From contig JACJIB010000001.1 in NCBI GenBank assembly GCA_014138645.1, forward strand, positions 186,001 to 250,000: 64,000 bases of DNA, given 5' to 3'. Source of the stretch: Methylorubrum thiocyanatum (GTDB lineage: Bacteria > Pseudomonadota > Alphaproteobacteria > Rhizobiales > Beijerinckiaceae). Below the pieces are notes generated by a model. That model did not search any database and was not told the origin of the DNA. It saw only the letters and a program-made list of their open reading frames with translations. Every line of letters starts with the position of its first letter. Positions within the stretch are counted from its first letter, which is position 1. The position numbers were made by a program, and so were the translations under genes. Below are positions 8,631 through 16,555 of this stretch, one piece after another.

Positions 8631-11396
8631 TCAGGCGGCGGCGCGGGTGTCGGCGGGCTGGCCGGCCTCGCCGATCTCGGCGAGCGCCGCGAGCAGGCCG
8701 CTGCGGTCGAACTTGGCGACGAGGTCGCTGATGGCGAGGCGGCGGGCCTGGTCGATGGCATCGGCGGCGACCGTCCCGGTCAGCGCGATCACCGGCATCT
8801 CGGCCAGCCGCCCCCCGGTCCCGCGCATGGCGGCGACGAGGTCGAAGCCGCTGCGGCCGGGCATGTCGAGGTCGCTGACCACGAGGTCGATGCCGGCATT
8901 GCCCTTGAGCAGGCCGAGCGCCTCGTCGGCGGAGGCCGCGGTGGTCACGCTGTAGCCGGCGGCCTTGAGCACCGGGGTCAGCATGTCGCGGAAGAAGGCC
9001 GAGTCATCGACCAGCAGGAGCGAGGGCGCCTTGACCACGGTCTTGCGCGGGCCCCGCGCCCAGTCGTCGTAGGCGAGCGGCAGGAAGTGGGCGATGTTGA
9101 TGATGTCGGTCGCCCGGCCCCGCAGCACCGCCGAACCGATGAGGTCGGAGCGATCGGCCGAGATCTCGATGTCGAGGCGCTCCTCGACGATGTCGACGAT
9201 CTCGTCGACCACGAGGCCCATGGCCCGGTCGCCGTCGGAGAACACGACGAGCGCCTGGCTGCCCTCGGAGCGGATCGCGATGCCCGGATCGGCCGGCACC
9301 AGCGGCATGAGGCGGCCGCGGTACTGGATCAGCGGGCGCCCGCCGAGATGCTCGATCTTCGAGGCGTCGATCTCCTCCAGCCGGGTGACGAGGGAGAGCG
9401 GAACCGCCTTGAAGCCGCCCGCGCCGCCCTTGAACACCAGGAGCGTCGCCTTGGCGTCGCCGGCCTCGACCTCCTCGGTCTCGGCCTCCGTCGCCGCGCC
9501 GGACTGGGCGCTCTGGCCCACCAGCTTGGCCACGCCGTTGGGATCGACGATCAGCACCACCGCGCCGTCGCCGAGGATCGTGTTGCCGGCGAACAGCGGG
9601 ATGTGCCGCAGCTTCGACGACATCGGCTTCACGACGATCTCTTCCGTGTGGAAGACCTCGTCGACGAGCACGCCGAAGCGCTGCCGGCCGACCTGGGCCA
9701 CCACCACGAAGCCCGCCTCGACGATCTCGCTCTCCTCGGCGATCGCCTGTCCGCGCATCAGCCCGTCGAGGGTGACGATCGGCAGGAGCCGCTCGCGCAG
9801 GCGCAGCACCGGCGCGCCGTGGATGCGCTCGATCGAGTTCGTGCTCTTGTTCTCGTCCTTGGGATCGACCCGCACCAGCTCCAGCACCGCGATCTGCGGC
9901 ACGGCGTAGCGCTGCTCCCCGGCCTTGACGATCAGCGCCGAGACGATGGCGAGCGTCAGCGGGATCTTGATGGTGAAGGTCGTGCCCTTGCCGAGTTCGG
10001 TGGCGATGTCGACCACGCCGCCGATGGTCTCGATATTGGTCTTGACCACGTCCATGCCGACGCCGCGGCCGGAGACCGAGGTCACCGCCTTGGCGGTCGA
10101 GAAGCCGGCGTGGAAGATGAACTTCGCGACCTGCGCGTCGGTCATCCGCTCGACGTCGGCGGCGGGAGCGAGGTTGCGCTCGATCGCCTTCTTGCGGATC
10201 GCGGCGAGGTCGAGGCCCTTGCCGTCGTCGGCGATCTCGATCGTGATCGTGCCGCCCTCGTGATAGGCGGAGAGGCGGATCGAGCCGCGGGCGGGCTTGC
10301 CGGCCTTGAGGCGCTCGTTGGTGGCCTCGATGCCGTGGTCGGCCGAGTTGCGCACCATGTGGGTGAGCGGGTCCTTGATGACGTCGAGCACTTGGCGGTC
10401 GAGTTCGGTCTCGGCCCCCGACATCACGAGGTCGATGCCCTTGCCGAGTTCGGCCGAGAGGTCGCGCACGACGCGGGGCAGCTTCTGCCACGCATTGCCG
10501 ATCGGCTGCATGCGCGTCTTCATCACGCCTTCCTGCAGCTCGGCCGTGACGTGGCTGAGGCGCTGGAGCGGGACCTTGTAGCCGGAATCCTCGTGGCGGC
10601 GGGCGATCTCGAGGAGCTGGTTGCGGGTCAGCACCAGTTCCGAGACCATCGTCATCAGGTGCTCGATGGTGTCGACGTTCACGCGGATCGTCTGAACCTT
10701 GGCCACCGGGCCTTCCCCGCTCCCTTCGGAGGCGGGCGCCGTGGCCGCGGGGCGCTCGTGAGCCTGGGCGGGTGCCGTCGGCTCCGGCGCGCTCTCGAAA
10801 TCGGGCTCGGCGGCTTCGAGGACGGGCTCGATCGCGGGCGCGGGGGCCGGCGCAGAGACGGGCGCGGGAGCGGCCGGAGCGGAAAAGTCATCGGGGCCGG
10901 GCGCTTCCATGAAGGCGCGCTCCAGGTCTTCCAGCGAGACCTCGCCGGGCTTCAGCTCACGCTCCACGATCGGCGGCAGATCGGGCAGCGGCGGGGGCGG
11001 CGGAGCCGCGGCGGCGGGCGCCTCCTCGGAGGCCATCGCCTCCAGGGCGCCGATCAGGTCGGCATCGGCGCCGGCGGGCTCGGAACCGGTGGCTTCGAGA
11101 TCGGCGAGGATCGCCTTGAGCCGGTCGAGGGTGGCGAGGATCAGGGTGACCGAGGCGCCGCTGACGGGATAGCCGTCGCGGAAGCGCCCCATCAGCGTCT
11201 CGGCCGCGTGGGCCAGCGCTTCGAGCCGCGGCAGCCCGAGGAAGCCGCAGGTGCCCTTGATGGTGTGGACGAGCCGGAAGATGTTGCGCAGGATCTGCTG
11301 GTTGTTGGGATCCTGCTCGAAACGGACCAGCTCCGCATCGACCGTGTCCAGATGCTCGGCGCTCTCGACCAGAAACTCGCGAAGCAGATCGTCCAT
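8631..11396 (-). CDS. cheA: hybrid chemotaxis histidine kinase CheA with C-terminal receiver
   Basis: The protein is 921 residues from the ATG at 11396 (MDDLLREFLV), longer than a standard CheA (~650). It has an N-terminal phosphotransfer domain with phospho-His44 in RLVHTIKGTCGFLGL, an Ala/Pro-rich linker at about 125-290, a dimerisation helix pair (TMVSELVLTRNQLLEIARRH), and the kinase domain with HMVRNSADHGIE, ADDGKGLD and SGRGVGMDVVKTNI. Two CheW-like domains follow (YAVPQIAVLELV; then GGFKAVPLSLVTRLEEI), and finally a receiver with SLLLVDDSAFFRDML and Asp in LVVSDLDMPGRSG. A receiver fused to CheA is known in other alphaproteobacteria and may serve as an internal phosphate sink. About 244 bp of non-coding sequence separates it from chpT. 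Confidence 0.94.
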   Translation of the reverse strand: MDDLLREFLVESAEHLDTVDAELVRFEQDPNNQQILRNIFRLVHTIKGTCGFLGLPRLEALAHAAETLMGRFRDGYPVSGASVTLILATLDRLKAILADLEATGSEPAGADADLIGALEAMASEEAPAAAAPPPPPLPDLPPIVERELKPGEVSLEDLERAFMEAPGPDDFSAPAAPAPVSAPAPAPAIEPVLEAAEPDFESAPEPTAPAQAHERPAATAPASEGSGEGPVAKVQTIRVNVDTIEHLMTMVSELVLTRNQLLEIARRHEDSGYKVPLQRLSHVTAELQEGVMKTRMQPIGNAWQKLPRVVRDLSAELGKGIDLVMSGAETELDRQVLDVIKDPLTHMVRNSADHGIEATNERLKAGKPARGSIRLSAYHEGGTITIEIADDGKGLDLAAIRKKAIERNLAPAADVERMTDAQVAKFIFHAGFSTAKAVTSVSGRGVGMDVVKTNIETIGGVVDIATELGKGTTFTIKIPLTLAIVSALIVKAGEQRYAVPQIAVLELVRVDPKDENKSTNSIERIHGAPVLRLRERLLPIVTLDGLMRGQAIAEESEIVEAGFVVVAQVGRQRFGVLVDEVFHTEEIVVKPMSSKLRHIPLFAGNTILGDGAVVLIVDPNGVAKLVGQSAQSGAATEAETEEVEAGDAKATLLVFKGGAGGFKAVPLSLVTRLEEIDASKIEHLGGRPLIQYRGRLMPLVPADPGIAIRSEGSQALVVFSDGDRAMGLVVDEIVDIVEERLDIEISADRSDLIGSAVLRGRATDIINIAHFLPLAYDDWARGPRKTVVKAPSLLLVDDSAFFRDMLTPVLKAAGYSVTTAASADEALGLLKGNAGIDLVVSDLDMPGRSGFDLVAAMRGTGGRLAEMPVIALTGTVAADAIDQARRLAISDLVAKFDRSGLLAALAEIGEAGQPADTRAAA

Positions 11397-11640
11397 GGGG
11401 GGTACTCGTCTACGCGCACAAAGAGGCGTGCGACGAGCACTCTCGCCTTGGAAAGTTAGTGAAGCGTTGAGGGCGGGGCCCGCTTCACAATTGTTTTTAG
11501 AAAGAGCAGGCCGGGTTCCGGAAGAAGAGGCGTCCGGGCAGAGGCCCGGATCCTTCGGACCCACCGGTCATCGGCCGTGGACGCTCCGGCCGCCGGCCAC
11601 CGCGCGGCGGGCCTGCGGCGAGAGGCCTAAGGCGAGGGGT

Positions 11641-12393
11641 TCAGGCGAGCTGCGTGTCCGGCGGGGCGCTGTCGGAGGGGCGCTCGTCCTCGACGCTGGG
11701 GGCGGGCGCGCCGGGCAGGCCCACCGCGGCCTCGGTGGGCGTGGCGGTGACCGTCACCTCGTCGCCTTCGATGGCGAAGCGCACATCCATCGCCGCCGCG
11801 CGGGCGACGAGGCCGGCATAGAAGGGCAGGATGCCGTGGGCATCGACGCTGCCGCCCTCGGGCGTGCCGGCGATCAGCGCCTCGACATGGGGCGGGATGC
11901 GGGCGTGGCTGCCCTTGGCGCGGAGGACGAGGCGCGGGGCGTCGCCGCCGCCGGTTACCGCCACGTCGATCACGCCGCCGCGGGGGATCGCGCTGGAGGC
12001 GATGACCACGAGGTTGAGCAGGAGCTTGACCTTGTTCTTCGGGAACAGGGCCTGGGGAGCGCTCCAGGTGATCTGCGTCTTCTCGTCGGCGAACATGGCC
12101 CGCGAGACCTTCTCGGCGTCGGCCAGATCGATCGAGGCGCCGGCCGAGCCCGCCGCGCCGAAGGCGATGCGGGCGAACTGCACCCGGGCCGAGGCGGTGC
12201 GCGCACTCTTGCGGATCAGTTCGAGCGCGAATTCGCGCATGGAGGGGTCGTCGTCGTCCTCCAGCACTTCGAGGCCGTTCACGATCGCACCGATCGGGCT
12301 GATCACGTCGTGGCACACGCGCGAGCACAGCAGGGCCGAGAGGTCGAGGGCGTCGAGGGTGAGGCTCGTGGTACCGCTCATACTACCGCTCAT
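11641..12393 (-). CDS. chpT: histidine phosphotransferase ChpT
   Basis: ChpT relays phosphate from the hybrid kinase CckA to the cell-cycle regulators CtrA and CpdR in alphaproteobacteria. The protein is about 250 residues from the ATG at 12393 (MSGSMSGTTS; a second ATG four codons on is also possible). The dimerisation helix carries the phospho-His in SALLCSRVCHDVISPIGAIVNGLEVL, immediately followed by the acidic EDDDDPSMREFAL. The remainder is a degenerate Bergerat-type ATPase fold (KVKLLLNLVVIASSAIPRGG) that does not bind ATP in the family. It lies upstream of cheA on the same strand. A CtrA-type box stands about 1.3 kb away in front of the eipA-like gene. Confidence 0.85.
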   Translation of the reverse strand: MSGSMSGTTSLTLDALDLSALLCSRVCHDVISPIGAIVNGLEVLEDDDDPSMREFALELIRKSARTASARVQFARIAFGAAGSAGASIDLADAEKVSRAMFADEKTQITWSAPQALFPKNKVKLLLNLVVIASSAIPRGGVIDVAVTGGGDAPRLVLRAKGSHARIPPHVEALIAGTPEGGSVDAHGILPFYAGLVARAAAMDVRFAIEGDEVTVTATPTEAAVGLPGAPAPSVEDERPSDSAPPDTQLA

Positions 12394-12772
12394 GGCGCGC
12401 TCCGTTCCCGGCCTGTCGTCCGGCTGTCGAAAGAGGGTTCGCGAGGTGTCGTCGATCGGTGAGCCGCCCCTCGGATGCGGCGGGCACCGGATAGGGCCCA
12501 AGCGAATAGTCACCGCCGGCCACTTTGGAAAGCCGCGGACATCGATCCCGAGGTTCGAATCCTTGCGCGCCCTCTGCTTGCGCGCCGTGCGGGCGACGGC
12601 GGGGCGGCGGCCTCCGGTCTCGGTGGCCCGCGGGGCGAGGCAGCGCCCGCAGGGCACGAGGTCCCGAATTCGCCGCAACCGGCGCGCATGGAGGCCGCGT
12701 CACGAAAGCGTGCACAGGGGATTGGCCGGCTTTCGGATCGACAAGCCCCCTTCCGTCATTGATGACAGTGTG
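12394..12772. other. divergent intergenic region between chpT and the cysQ-like gene
   Basis: This 379-bp stretch separates chpT (leftward) and the CysQ-type phosphatase gene (rightward) and must hold both promoters. No convincing -35/-10 pair could be picked. At about 12527-12573 there is a segment resembling the 3' half of a tRNA, with an anticodon-loop-like TTTGGAA and a TTCGAAT T-loop closed by a 5-bp stem with one G-T pair. No matching 5' acceptor strand was found, so no tRNA gene is called. Confidence 0.5.
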
Positions 12773-13726
12773 ATGACCGCCCCCGCCTCCATCCCGGCCT
12801 CCGCTCCGGCCGGTGCTCCGGCCATCCCGCCGGTTTCCCTGACGGCGCCCGTTCCGGCCGCGATGCGGGACGCCATCGCGGAACAGCTCGCCGGGATCGC
12901 CTGCGAGGCGGGGCGCATCCTGCGGGGCTATCACGGCGGCGATTGTCCGCACGTCATCAAGCCCGACGGCTCGCCCGCGAGCCTCGCGGACACGCGCTCC
13001 GAGGAGCTGATCGTCTCGGCGCTGGCGCAGGCCTTCCCTGGCATCCCGGTGATCGCGGAGGAGACCTCCTGCACCGCGCGGGCCGCGCCCCTGTTCTTCC
13101 TCGTCGATCCCCTCGACGGCACCCGCGACTTCCTGGCCGGCAACGCGCAATACTGTGTCAATATCGGCCTCGTGCAGGGCGACCGCCCGATCGCCGCGGC
13201 GCTGGCGGCCCCGGGCCTCGGCCGGGTCTGGGCGGCGGGCACCACCGCCCGCGAGGCGCCGATCCGCGAGGGGCGGCCGGGGACGTTCCGGGCGGTGGGC
13301 GTGCGCGCGGCGCGCGCGGACGGTCTCGTCGCCCTCGTCAGCCGCCTGCACGGCGACAGCGACACCGATGCCTGCCTGCAGCGGCTACCCATCGGCGAGC
13401 GTCGGGTCGCCTCCTCGGCGCTCAAGTTCTGCCTGATCGCGTCGGGCGAGGCGGATCTCTACGTGCGCTGCGTCCCCACCATGGAGTGGGACACGGCGGC
13501 CGGCGACCACGTGCTCACCATGGCCGGCGGATGCGTCGTCGGGCCGGACGGGGCGACGATCACCTACGGCCATCACGCCCGCCTCTACCGCAACGGCCCC
13601 TTCGCGGCGCTCGCCTCGTCGGCTTACCGCGACGCCCTCGACCTGCCGCGACAGAGCGCCGTGTCCTATTTCGACCGCCGCCGGGCGGGGGAACTGGTGG
13701 CGCCGGATGCGGCAAAGGGCTCCTGA
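12773..13726 (+). CDS. cysQ: inositol monophosphatase-family enzyme, 3'(2'),5'-bisphosphate nucleotidase CysQ type
   Basis: The protein is 317 residues from the ATG at 12773. An Ala/Pro-rich N-terminal extension of about 30 residues precedes the phosphatase core. Metal-binding and catalytic motifs are IPVIAEETS (about residue 95), LVDPLDGTRDF (the DPxDGT motif, about 112-122) and the C-terminal EWDTAAGDHVL. CysQ-type enzymes hydrolyse 3'-phosphoadenosine 5'-phosphate made during sulfate assimilation. Related members act on inositol phosphates, so the substrate is inferred from closeness to CysQ. Upstream in-frame sequence is antisense to chpT and is not used. The gene is followed by a CtrA-type box 9 bp past its stop codon. 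Confidence 0.85.
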   Translation: MTAPASIPASAPAGAPAIPPVSLTAPVPAAMRDAIAEQLAGIACEAGRILRGYHGGDCPHVIKPDGSPASLADTRSEELIVSALAQAFPGIPVIAEETSCTARAAPLFFLVDPLDGTRDFLAGNAQYCVNIGLVQGDRPIAAALAAPGLGRVWAAGTTAREAPIREGRPGTFRAVGVRAARADGLVALVSRLHGDSDTDACLQRLPIGERRVASSALKFCLIASGEADLYVRCVPTMEWDTAAGDHVLTMAGGCVVGPDGATITYGHHARLYRNGPFAALASSAYRDALDLPRQSAVSYFDRRRAGELVAPDAAKGS

Positions 13727-13734
13727 CGGCGGGT

Positions 13735-13750
13735 TTAACCGGCCGTTAAC
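13735..13750 (+). promoter_or_regulatory. CtrA-binding box TTAA-N7-TTAAC upstream of eipA-like gene
   Basis: TTAA, seven bases (CCGGCCG), then TTAAC match the full CtrA consensus exactly. The site lies 170-185 bp before the start of the DUF1134 (EipA) gene and just after the cysQ-like gene. A TTGACT hexamer starts 7 bp beyond it. In Brucella, as I recall, eipA is directly controlled by CtrA, which makes the placement meaningful. Confidence 0.7.
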
Positions 13751-13919
13751 CCAAACTTGACTTGATCGGCACCGAGACTGCGCGCTCCCTGCGGGCCTCG
13801 ATCCGATGTCGCTTCCGCCGATGGAAGCACCCGTGCGCCGGGCAGGACCCGGCCGGAGAGGCGGGCAAGGACACCGGTGGAGGAGACCGGTCGGAGGGAG
13901 CCGGTTAAGGGAGACCGAC

Positions 13920-14537
13920 ATGCCGCACGATCCCATCCGACCCGCTGCGACGACCCGCCGCGCCGCCCTGCTCGGCCTCTCCGCCGGGCTCTCGAGCGGA
14001 CTTCTGGGCGCGGTCGTCCCCGCCGCGGCCTACCAGGATGACGGCGTCCGCCCGGACTCGTTCCGTGCGTCCGAGGTGGTCGAGAACGGCCACCGCTTCT
14101 TCGGCAGCGTGTCCCGCGGCCTCGCCCTCACCGTCGAGGAGGCGACCCGGCGCTGGGGCGAGCCCAACGGCTACATCCTCGGCCAGGAGGCGTCCGGTGC
14201 CATCGTCGGCGGCCTGCGCTTCGGCGAGGGCACGCTCTACACCCGCAATGCCGGGCAGCGCCGGATCTACTGGCAGGGCCCGACGCTGGGCTTCGACGTC
14301 GGCGGCGATGGCGCGCGCACCATGATGCTCGTCTACAACCTGCCTGCCGTGCGCGACCTCTACCGCCGCTTCGGCGGCGTCGACGGCTCGGCCTACTTCA
14401 TCGGCGGCTTCGGCATGACGGCCGTGACCGATGGCGGCATCATCGTGGTGCCGATCCGTTCCGGCGTCGGCGCCCGTCTCGGGATCAATGTCGGCTACCT
14501 GAAATTTACCGGCCGCCCGACCTGGAACCCGTTCTGA
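13920..14537 (+). CDS. eipA: DUF1134 periplasmic protein, EipA-like envelope integrity protein
   Basis: The 205-residue protein has an N-terminal export signal with a double arginine (TTRRAALLGLSAG) and an Ala-rich stretch ending near AAAYQDD, then the DUF1134 domain. Characteristic segments are EVVENGHRFFGSVSRGLALTVEEA (split here by description only), WGEPNGYILGQEASGA, GGLRFGEGTLYTRNAG and the C-terminal SGVGARLGINVGYLKFT. EipA of Brucella is a small periplasmic beta-barrel-like protein needed for envelope stress resistance. A similar role here is inferred. The ATG at 13920 follows an AAGGGAG ribosome-binding sequence. A perfect CtrA box lies upstream. Confidence 0.8.
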   Translation: MPHDPIRPAATTRRAALLGLSAGLSSGLLGAVVPAAAYQDDGVRPDSFRASEVVENGHRFFGSVSRGLALTVEEATRRWGEPNGYILGQEASGAIVGGLRFGEGTLYTRNAGQRRIYWQGPTLGFDVGGDGARTMMLVYNLPAVRDLYRRFGGVDGSAYFIGGFGMTAVTDGGIIVVPIRSGVGARLGINVGYLKFTGRPTWNPF

Positions 14538-14752
14538 TCTCCCTCCGGTCGACTCCTGCCGCAACCGGGCATGCGCGCCGCAGTCGCCTGTCCGGTGACG
14601 GGGCCGGCGGTCGGGCACGCAAAGCGCCCGCGGAGGCGGTTGCCGACGCTTAAGGCTCGAGACGAAGACAGGGCGCTTGCCTCCGCGCGGGCAAGACAGG
14701 CAAAAGACGCGGCGGCCGGACCTGCCGGCCGAGGCGGCGTGAGGGTCCGTTC

Positions 14753-15463
14753 GTGATCGAGACCGTGATGATCTTCGGGCTCGGCTTCCTCCTGGCGAGC
14801 CTGTGCGCCCTGACGATCCTGCCGACCGTGAATGCCCGCGCCGCCCGCCTCGCCCGGCGGCGGATCGAGGCGACCCTGCCGGTCAGCGTGTCCGAGGTCG
14901 TGGCCGAGCGCGACCACCTGCGGGCGGAGTTCGCCGTCGCGCAGCGCCGGCTGGAGCGCAAGGCCGAGGCGGTCGCCGCCCGGCGCCACGCCGACATGGC
15001 CGCCATCGGGACCCGCACCATGGAGGCGGAGGCCGCGGTCGCGGCCCGGATCCTCAGCGAGGCCGAGGTGGCCCGCGCCCTCGAGCGCATCGCCGGGCTC
15101 GACCGGGAACTCGCCCAGGCCCGCGCCGAGGGCGAGACCGGGCTCGCCACCCTCCACGCCCTGGAGGAGGCCCACCGCGCGATTCTCGACGACCTCAAGG
15201 CCACACGCCGGACGCATGGGGCGAGCGCGCCGTCGATCGCCGGGGACGCGGAGATCTCGCCGCAGGCGGGCATCGAGGCCGAGGTCGAGGCCCTGCGCGC
15301 GGAGCTGAAGGCGGCCCAGGCCGCCCTGGCCGCGCGGGGGAGCGACGACACGGCCGAGCTGCGCCGCCGCATCTCCGAGGTGGCCGACGCGCTCGCCCGG
15401 CGCGACCGTCTGCCCCAGGCCGGTGCTTTCCCGCCCGCCTCCCCGGCGCTCGCCGAAAGCTGA
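14753..15463 (+). CDS. conserved single-pass membrane protein with long coiled coil (unknown function)
   Basis: This 236-residue protein starts at a GTG (MIETVMIFGLGFLLASL). It has one N-terminal transmembrane segment (residues 5-25), a basic stop-transfer region (ARAARLARRRIEATLP), then an almost entirely helical Ala/Glu/Arg-rich region from residue 45 to 215 typical of a coiled coil. Proteins of this shape, starting with the same membrane segment, recur in Rhizobiales, but I know no function. The GTG was chosen because it places the hydrophobic segment at the very N-terminus. An unusual run of degenerate 14-16 bp direct repeats begins at its stop codon. Confidence 0.75.
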   Translation: MIETVMIFGLGFLLASLCALTILPTVNARAARLARRRIEATLPVSVSEVVAERDHLRAEFAVAQRRLERKAEAVAARRHADMAAIGTRTMEAEAAVAARILSEAEVARALERIAGLDRELAQARAEGETGLATLHALEEAHRAILDDLKATRRTHGASAPSIAGDAEISPQAGIEAEVEALRAELKAAQAALAARGSDDTAELRRRISEVADALARRDRLPQAGAFPPASPALAES

Positions 15464-15521
15464 AACGCCGAGAACCCGAACGCCAGGAGCCGAAACGCCG
15501 GGAGCCGAAACGCACCGAACG
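15462..15521. repeat. degenerate tandem repeat of about 15 bp after the coiled-coil gene
   Basis: About four imperfect units of the form GAAACGCCGGGAGCC run directly from the stop codon of the preceding gene. Units vary in length from 14 to 16 bp and two are nearly identical. Nothing suggests coding; it may be a slippage-prone sequence. Confidence 0.6.
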
Positions 15522-15711
15522 AAGCGTGGCCGCGGCCTATCCTGCCCTCATCCCCGGTCGCGTCCCTTGCGGCCTCCGGCACGAGTCCGTAAGCACCGTA
15601 ACCATCTTGCGTTTGCCCCGGACCCGCCTTGTTTCGACCATGCGGGGGCATCATCGCGCCGGGATCTCCTCTCGCAACTCTCTTCCCACGAACCGCGATC
15701 GAGCGAACATC

Positions 15712-15990
15712 ATGGCTTTGAAGCTGACGCCCCTGGTTCTCGCCCTCACGGGGGCGGCCGTCCTGTTGGCTGCTCCCGTGCAGGCGCAGCAGTCCAAGCG
15801 CGGCAACGAGACGCTCAAGAAGTACTGCACCGGCGATTACCTCAGCTATTGCGGCAATCTCGATCCGGACGATCCGGCCACCGACCAGTGCTTCAAGACC
15901 AACTGGTCGAAGCTCTCCGAGAACTGCCGCCGGGCGATCGACGCCTACACCCCGCCGAAGGATTCCGCGCGCGGCAACAAGAAGGGCTGA
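15712..15990 (+). CDS. small exported Cys-containing protein
   Basis: This 92-residue protein has a clear signal peptide (MALKLTPLVLALTGAAVLLAAPVQAQQ) and a short mature domain of about 67 residues with four cysteines (KYCTGDYLSYCGNL, DQCFKTNW, ENCRRAID). The spacing suggests two disulfides in the periplasm. It resembles small cysteine-rich-repeat proteins common in Methylobacterium, but I cannot assign a function. The mature part is basic at the C-terminus (SARGNKKG). The start is set by the signal peptide. Confidence 0.75.
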   Translation: MALKLTPLVLALTGAAVLLAAPVQAQQSKRGNETLKKYCTGDYLSYCGNLDPDDPATDQCFKTNWSKLSENCRRAIDAYTPPKDSARGNKKG

Positions 15991-16106
15991 GGCGCGCTGC
16001 GGGGCCGTGGCGGTCACGCCCTATCGGGACGGGGCCTCAACGGCTAAGCTCGCGCGGCCAGACCGCTGCCACGCCGCCTCGCCGGAAAGAATCGCCGGAA
16101 ATCCCG

Positions 16107-16457
16107 ATGCCCGCCCGCTCCGCCCGCCTCTCGATCCTGATCGCGCTCGGCCTCGCCCTGGCCTGCTCGGCCTGCGGCCGGCGCGGCAGCCTGGAGCCGC
16201 CGGGCGCGGCCGTGTCCGAGCCCGCGCCGGGCACGCGCCCCGGCGTTCCGGCCTCGGCGCGGAGCCTGCCGGGCAGCACGATCTCCGTGGGCGATCGCGG
16301 CGCCGCCCCCGATCCCGAGGCGGTGCAGGCGGGCGACGAACTGAGTGCCGCAGCGATCCCCGCGGGCGGCGACGGCGTTCCGGTCACGACCTCCCGCGGG
16401 TCCAAGCGCGGCTACAGGGTTCCCAAGGAGCCTTTCATCCTCGACTCGATCCTGTAG
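16107..16457 (+). CDS. lptM: LPS translocon maturation chaperone-like lipoprotein LptM (YifL family)
   Basis: This 116-residue lipoprotein starts MPARSARLSILIALGLAL and has the lipobox LACSAC, with the lipidated Cys followed by GRRGSLEPP, the conserved LptM motif (CGxxGxLxxP). The remainder is Pro/Ala/Gly-rich and disordered, ending in a short basic-acidic tail (GYRVPKEPFILDSIL). LptM assists disulfide formation in the outer-membrane LPS translocon LptD in enterobacteria. The small lipoprotein directly upstream of lysA is a conserved arrangement and supports the call. Lipobox and context are seen; function is inferred. Confidence 0.8.
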   Translation: MPARSARLSILIALGLALACSACGRRGSLEPPGAAVSEPAPGTRPGVPASARSLPGSTISVGDRGAAPDPEAVQAGDELSAAAIPAGGDGVPVTTSRGSKRGYRVPKEPFILDSIL

Positions 16458-16555
16458 CGCACGAGTCCGCGCGAGCCGGGTTCGGTTCGGTGTAGACAGC
16501 GCGTCGCCGGACGCGTCATTCGAGCGGGCCGGGCGGGCCGGCGGATTTTCCTGAG

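Noticed and set aside
9087..11459. 790-codon plus-strand open frame
   Set aside because: It lies exactly opposite cheA, with a His/Asp/Arg-rich translation typical of antisense frames in GC-rich coding DNA.
12499..12575. tRNA-like segment with TTCGAAT T-loop and a TTTGGAA anticodon-like loop
   Set aside because: Only the T-arm pairs well. The acceptor strands match at 5 of 7 positions at best, the anticodon stem at 3 of 5, and no D-arm can be drawn. At most it is a degraded tRNA fragment. A tRNAscan-SE or covariance-model score would decide.
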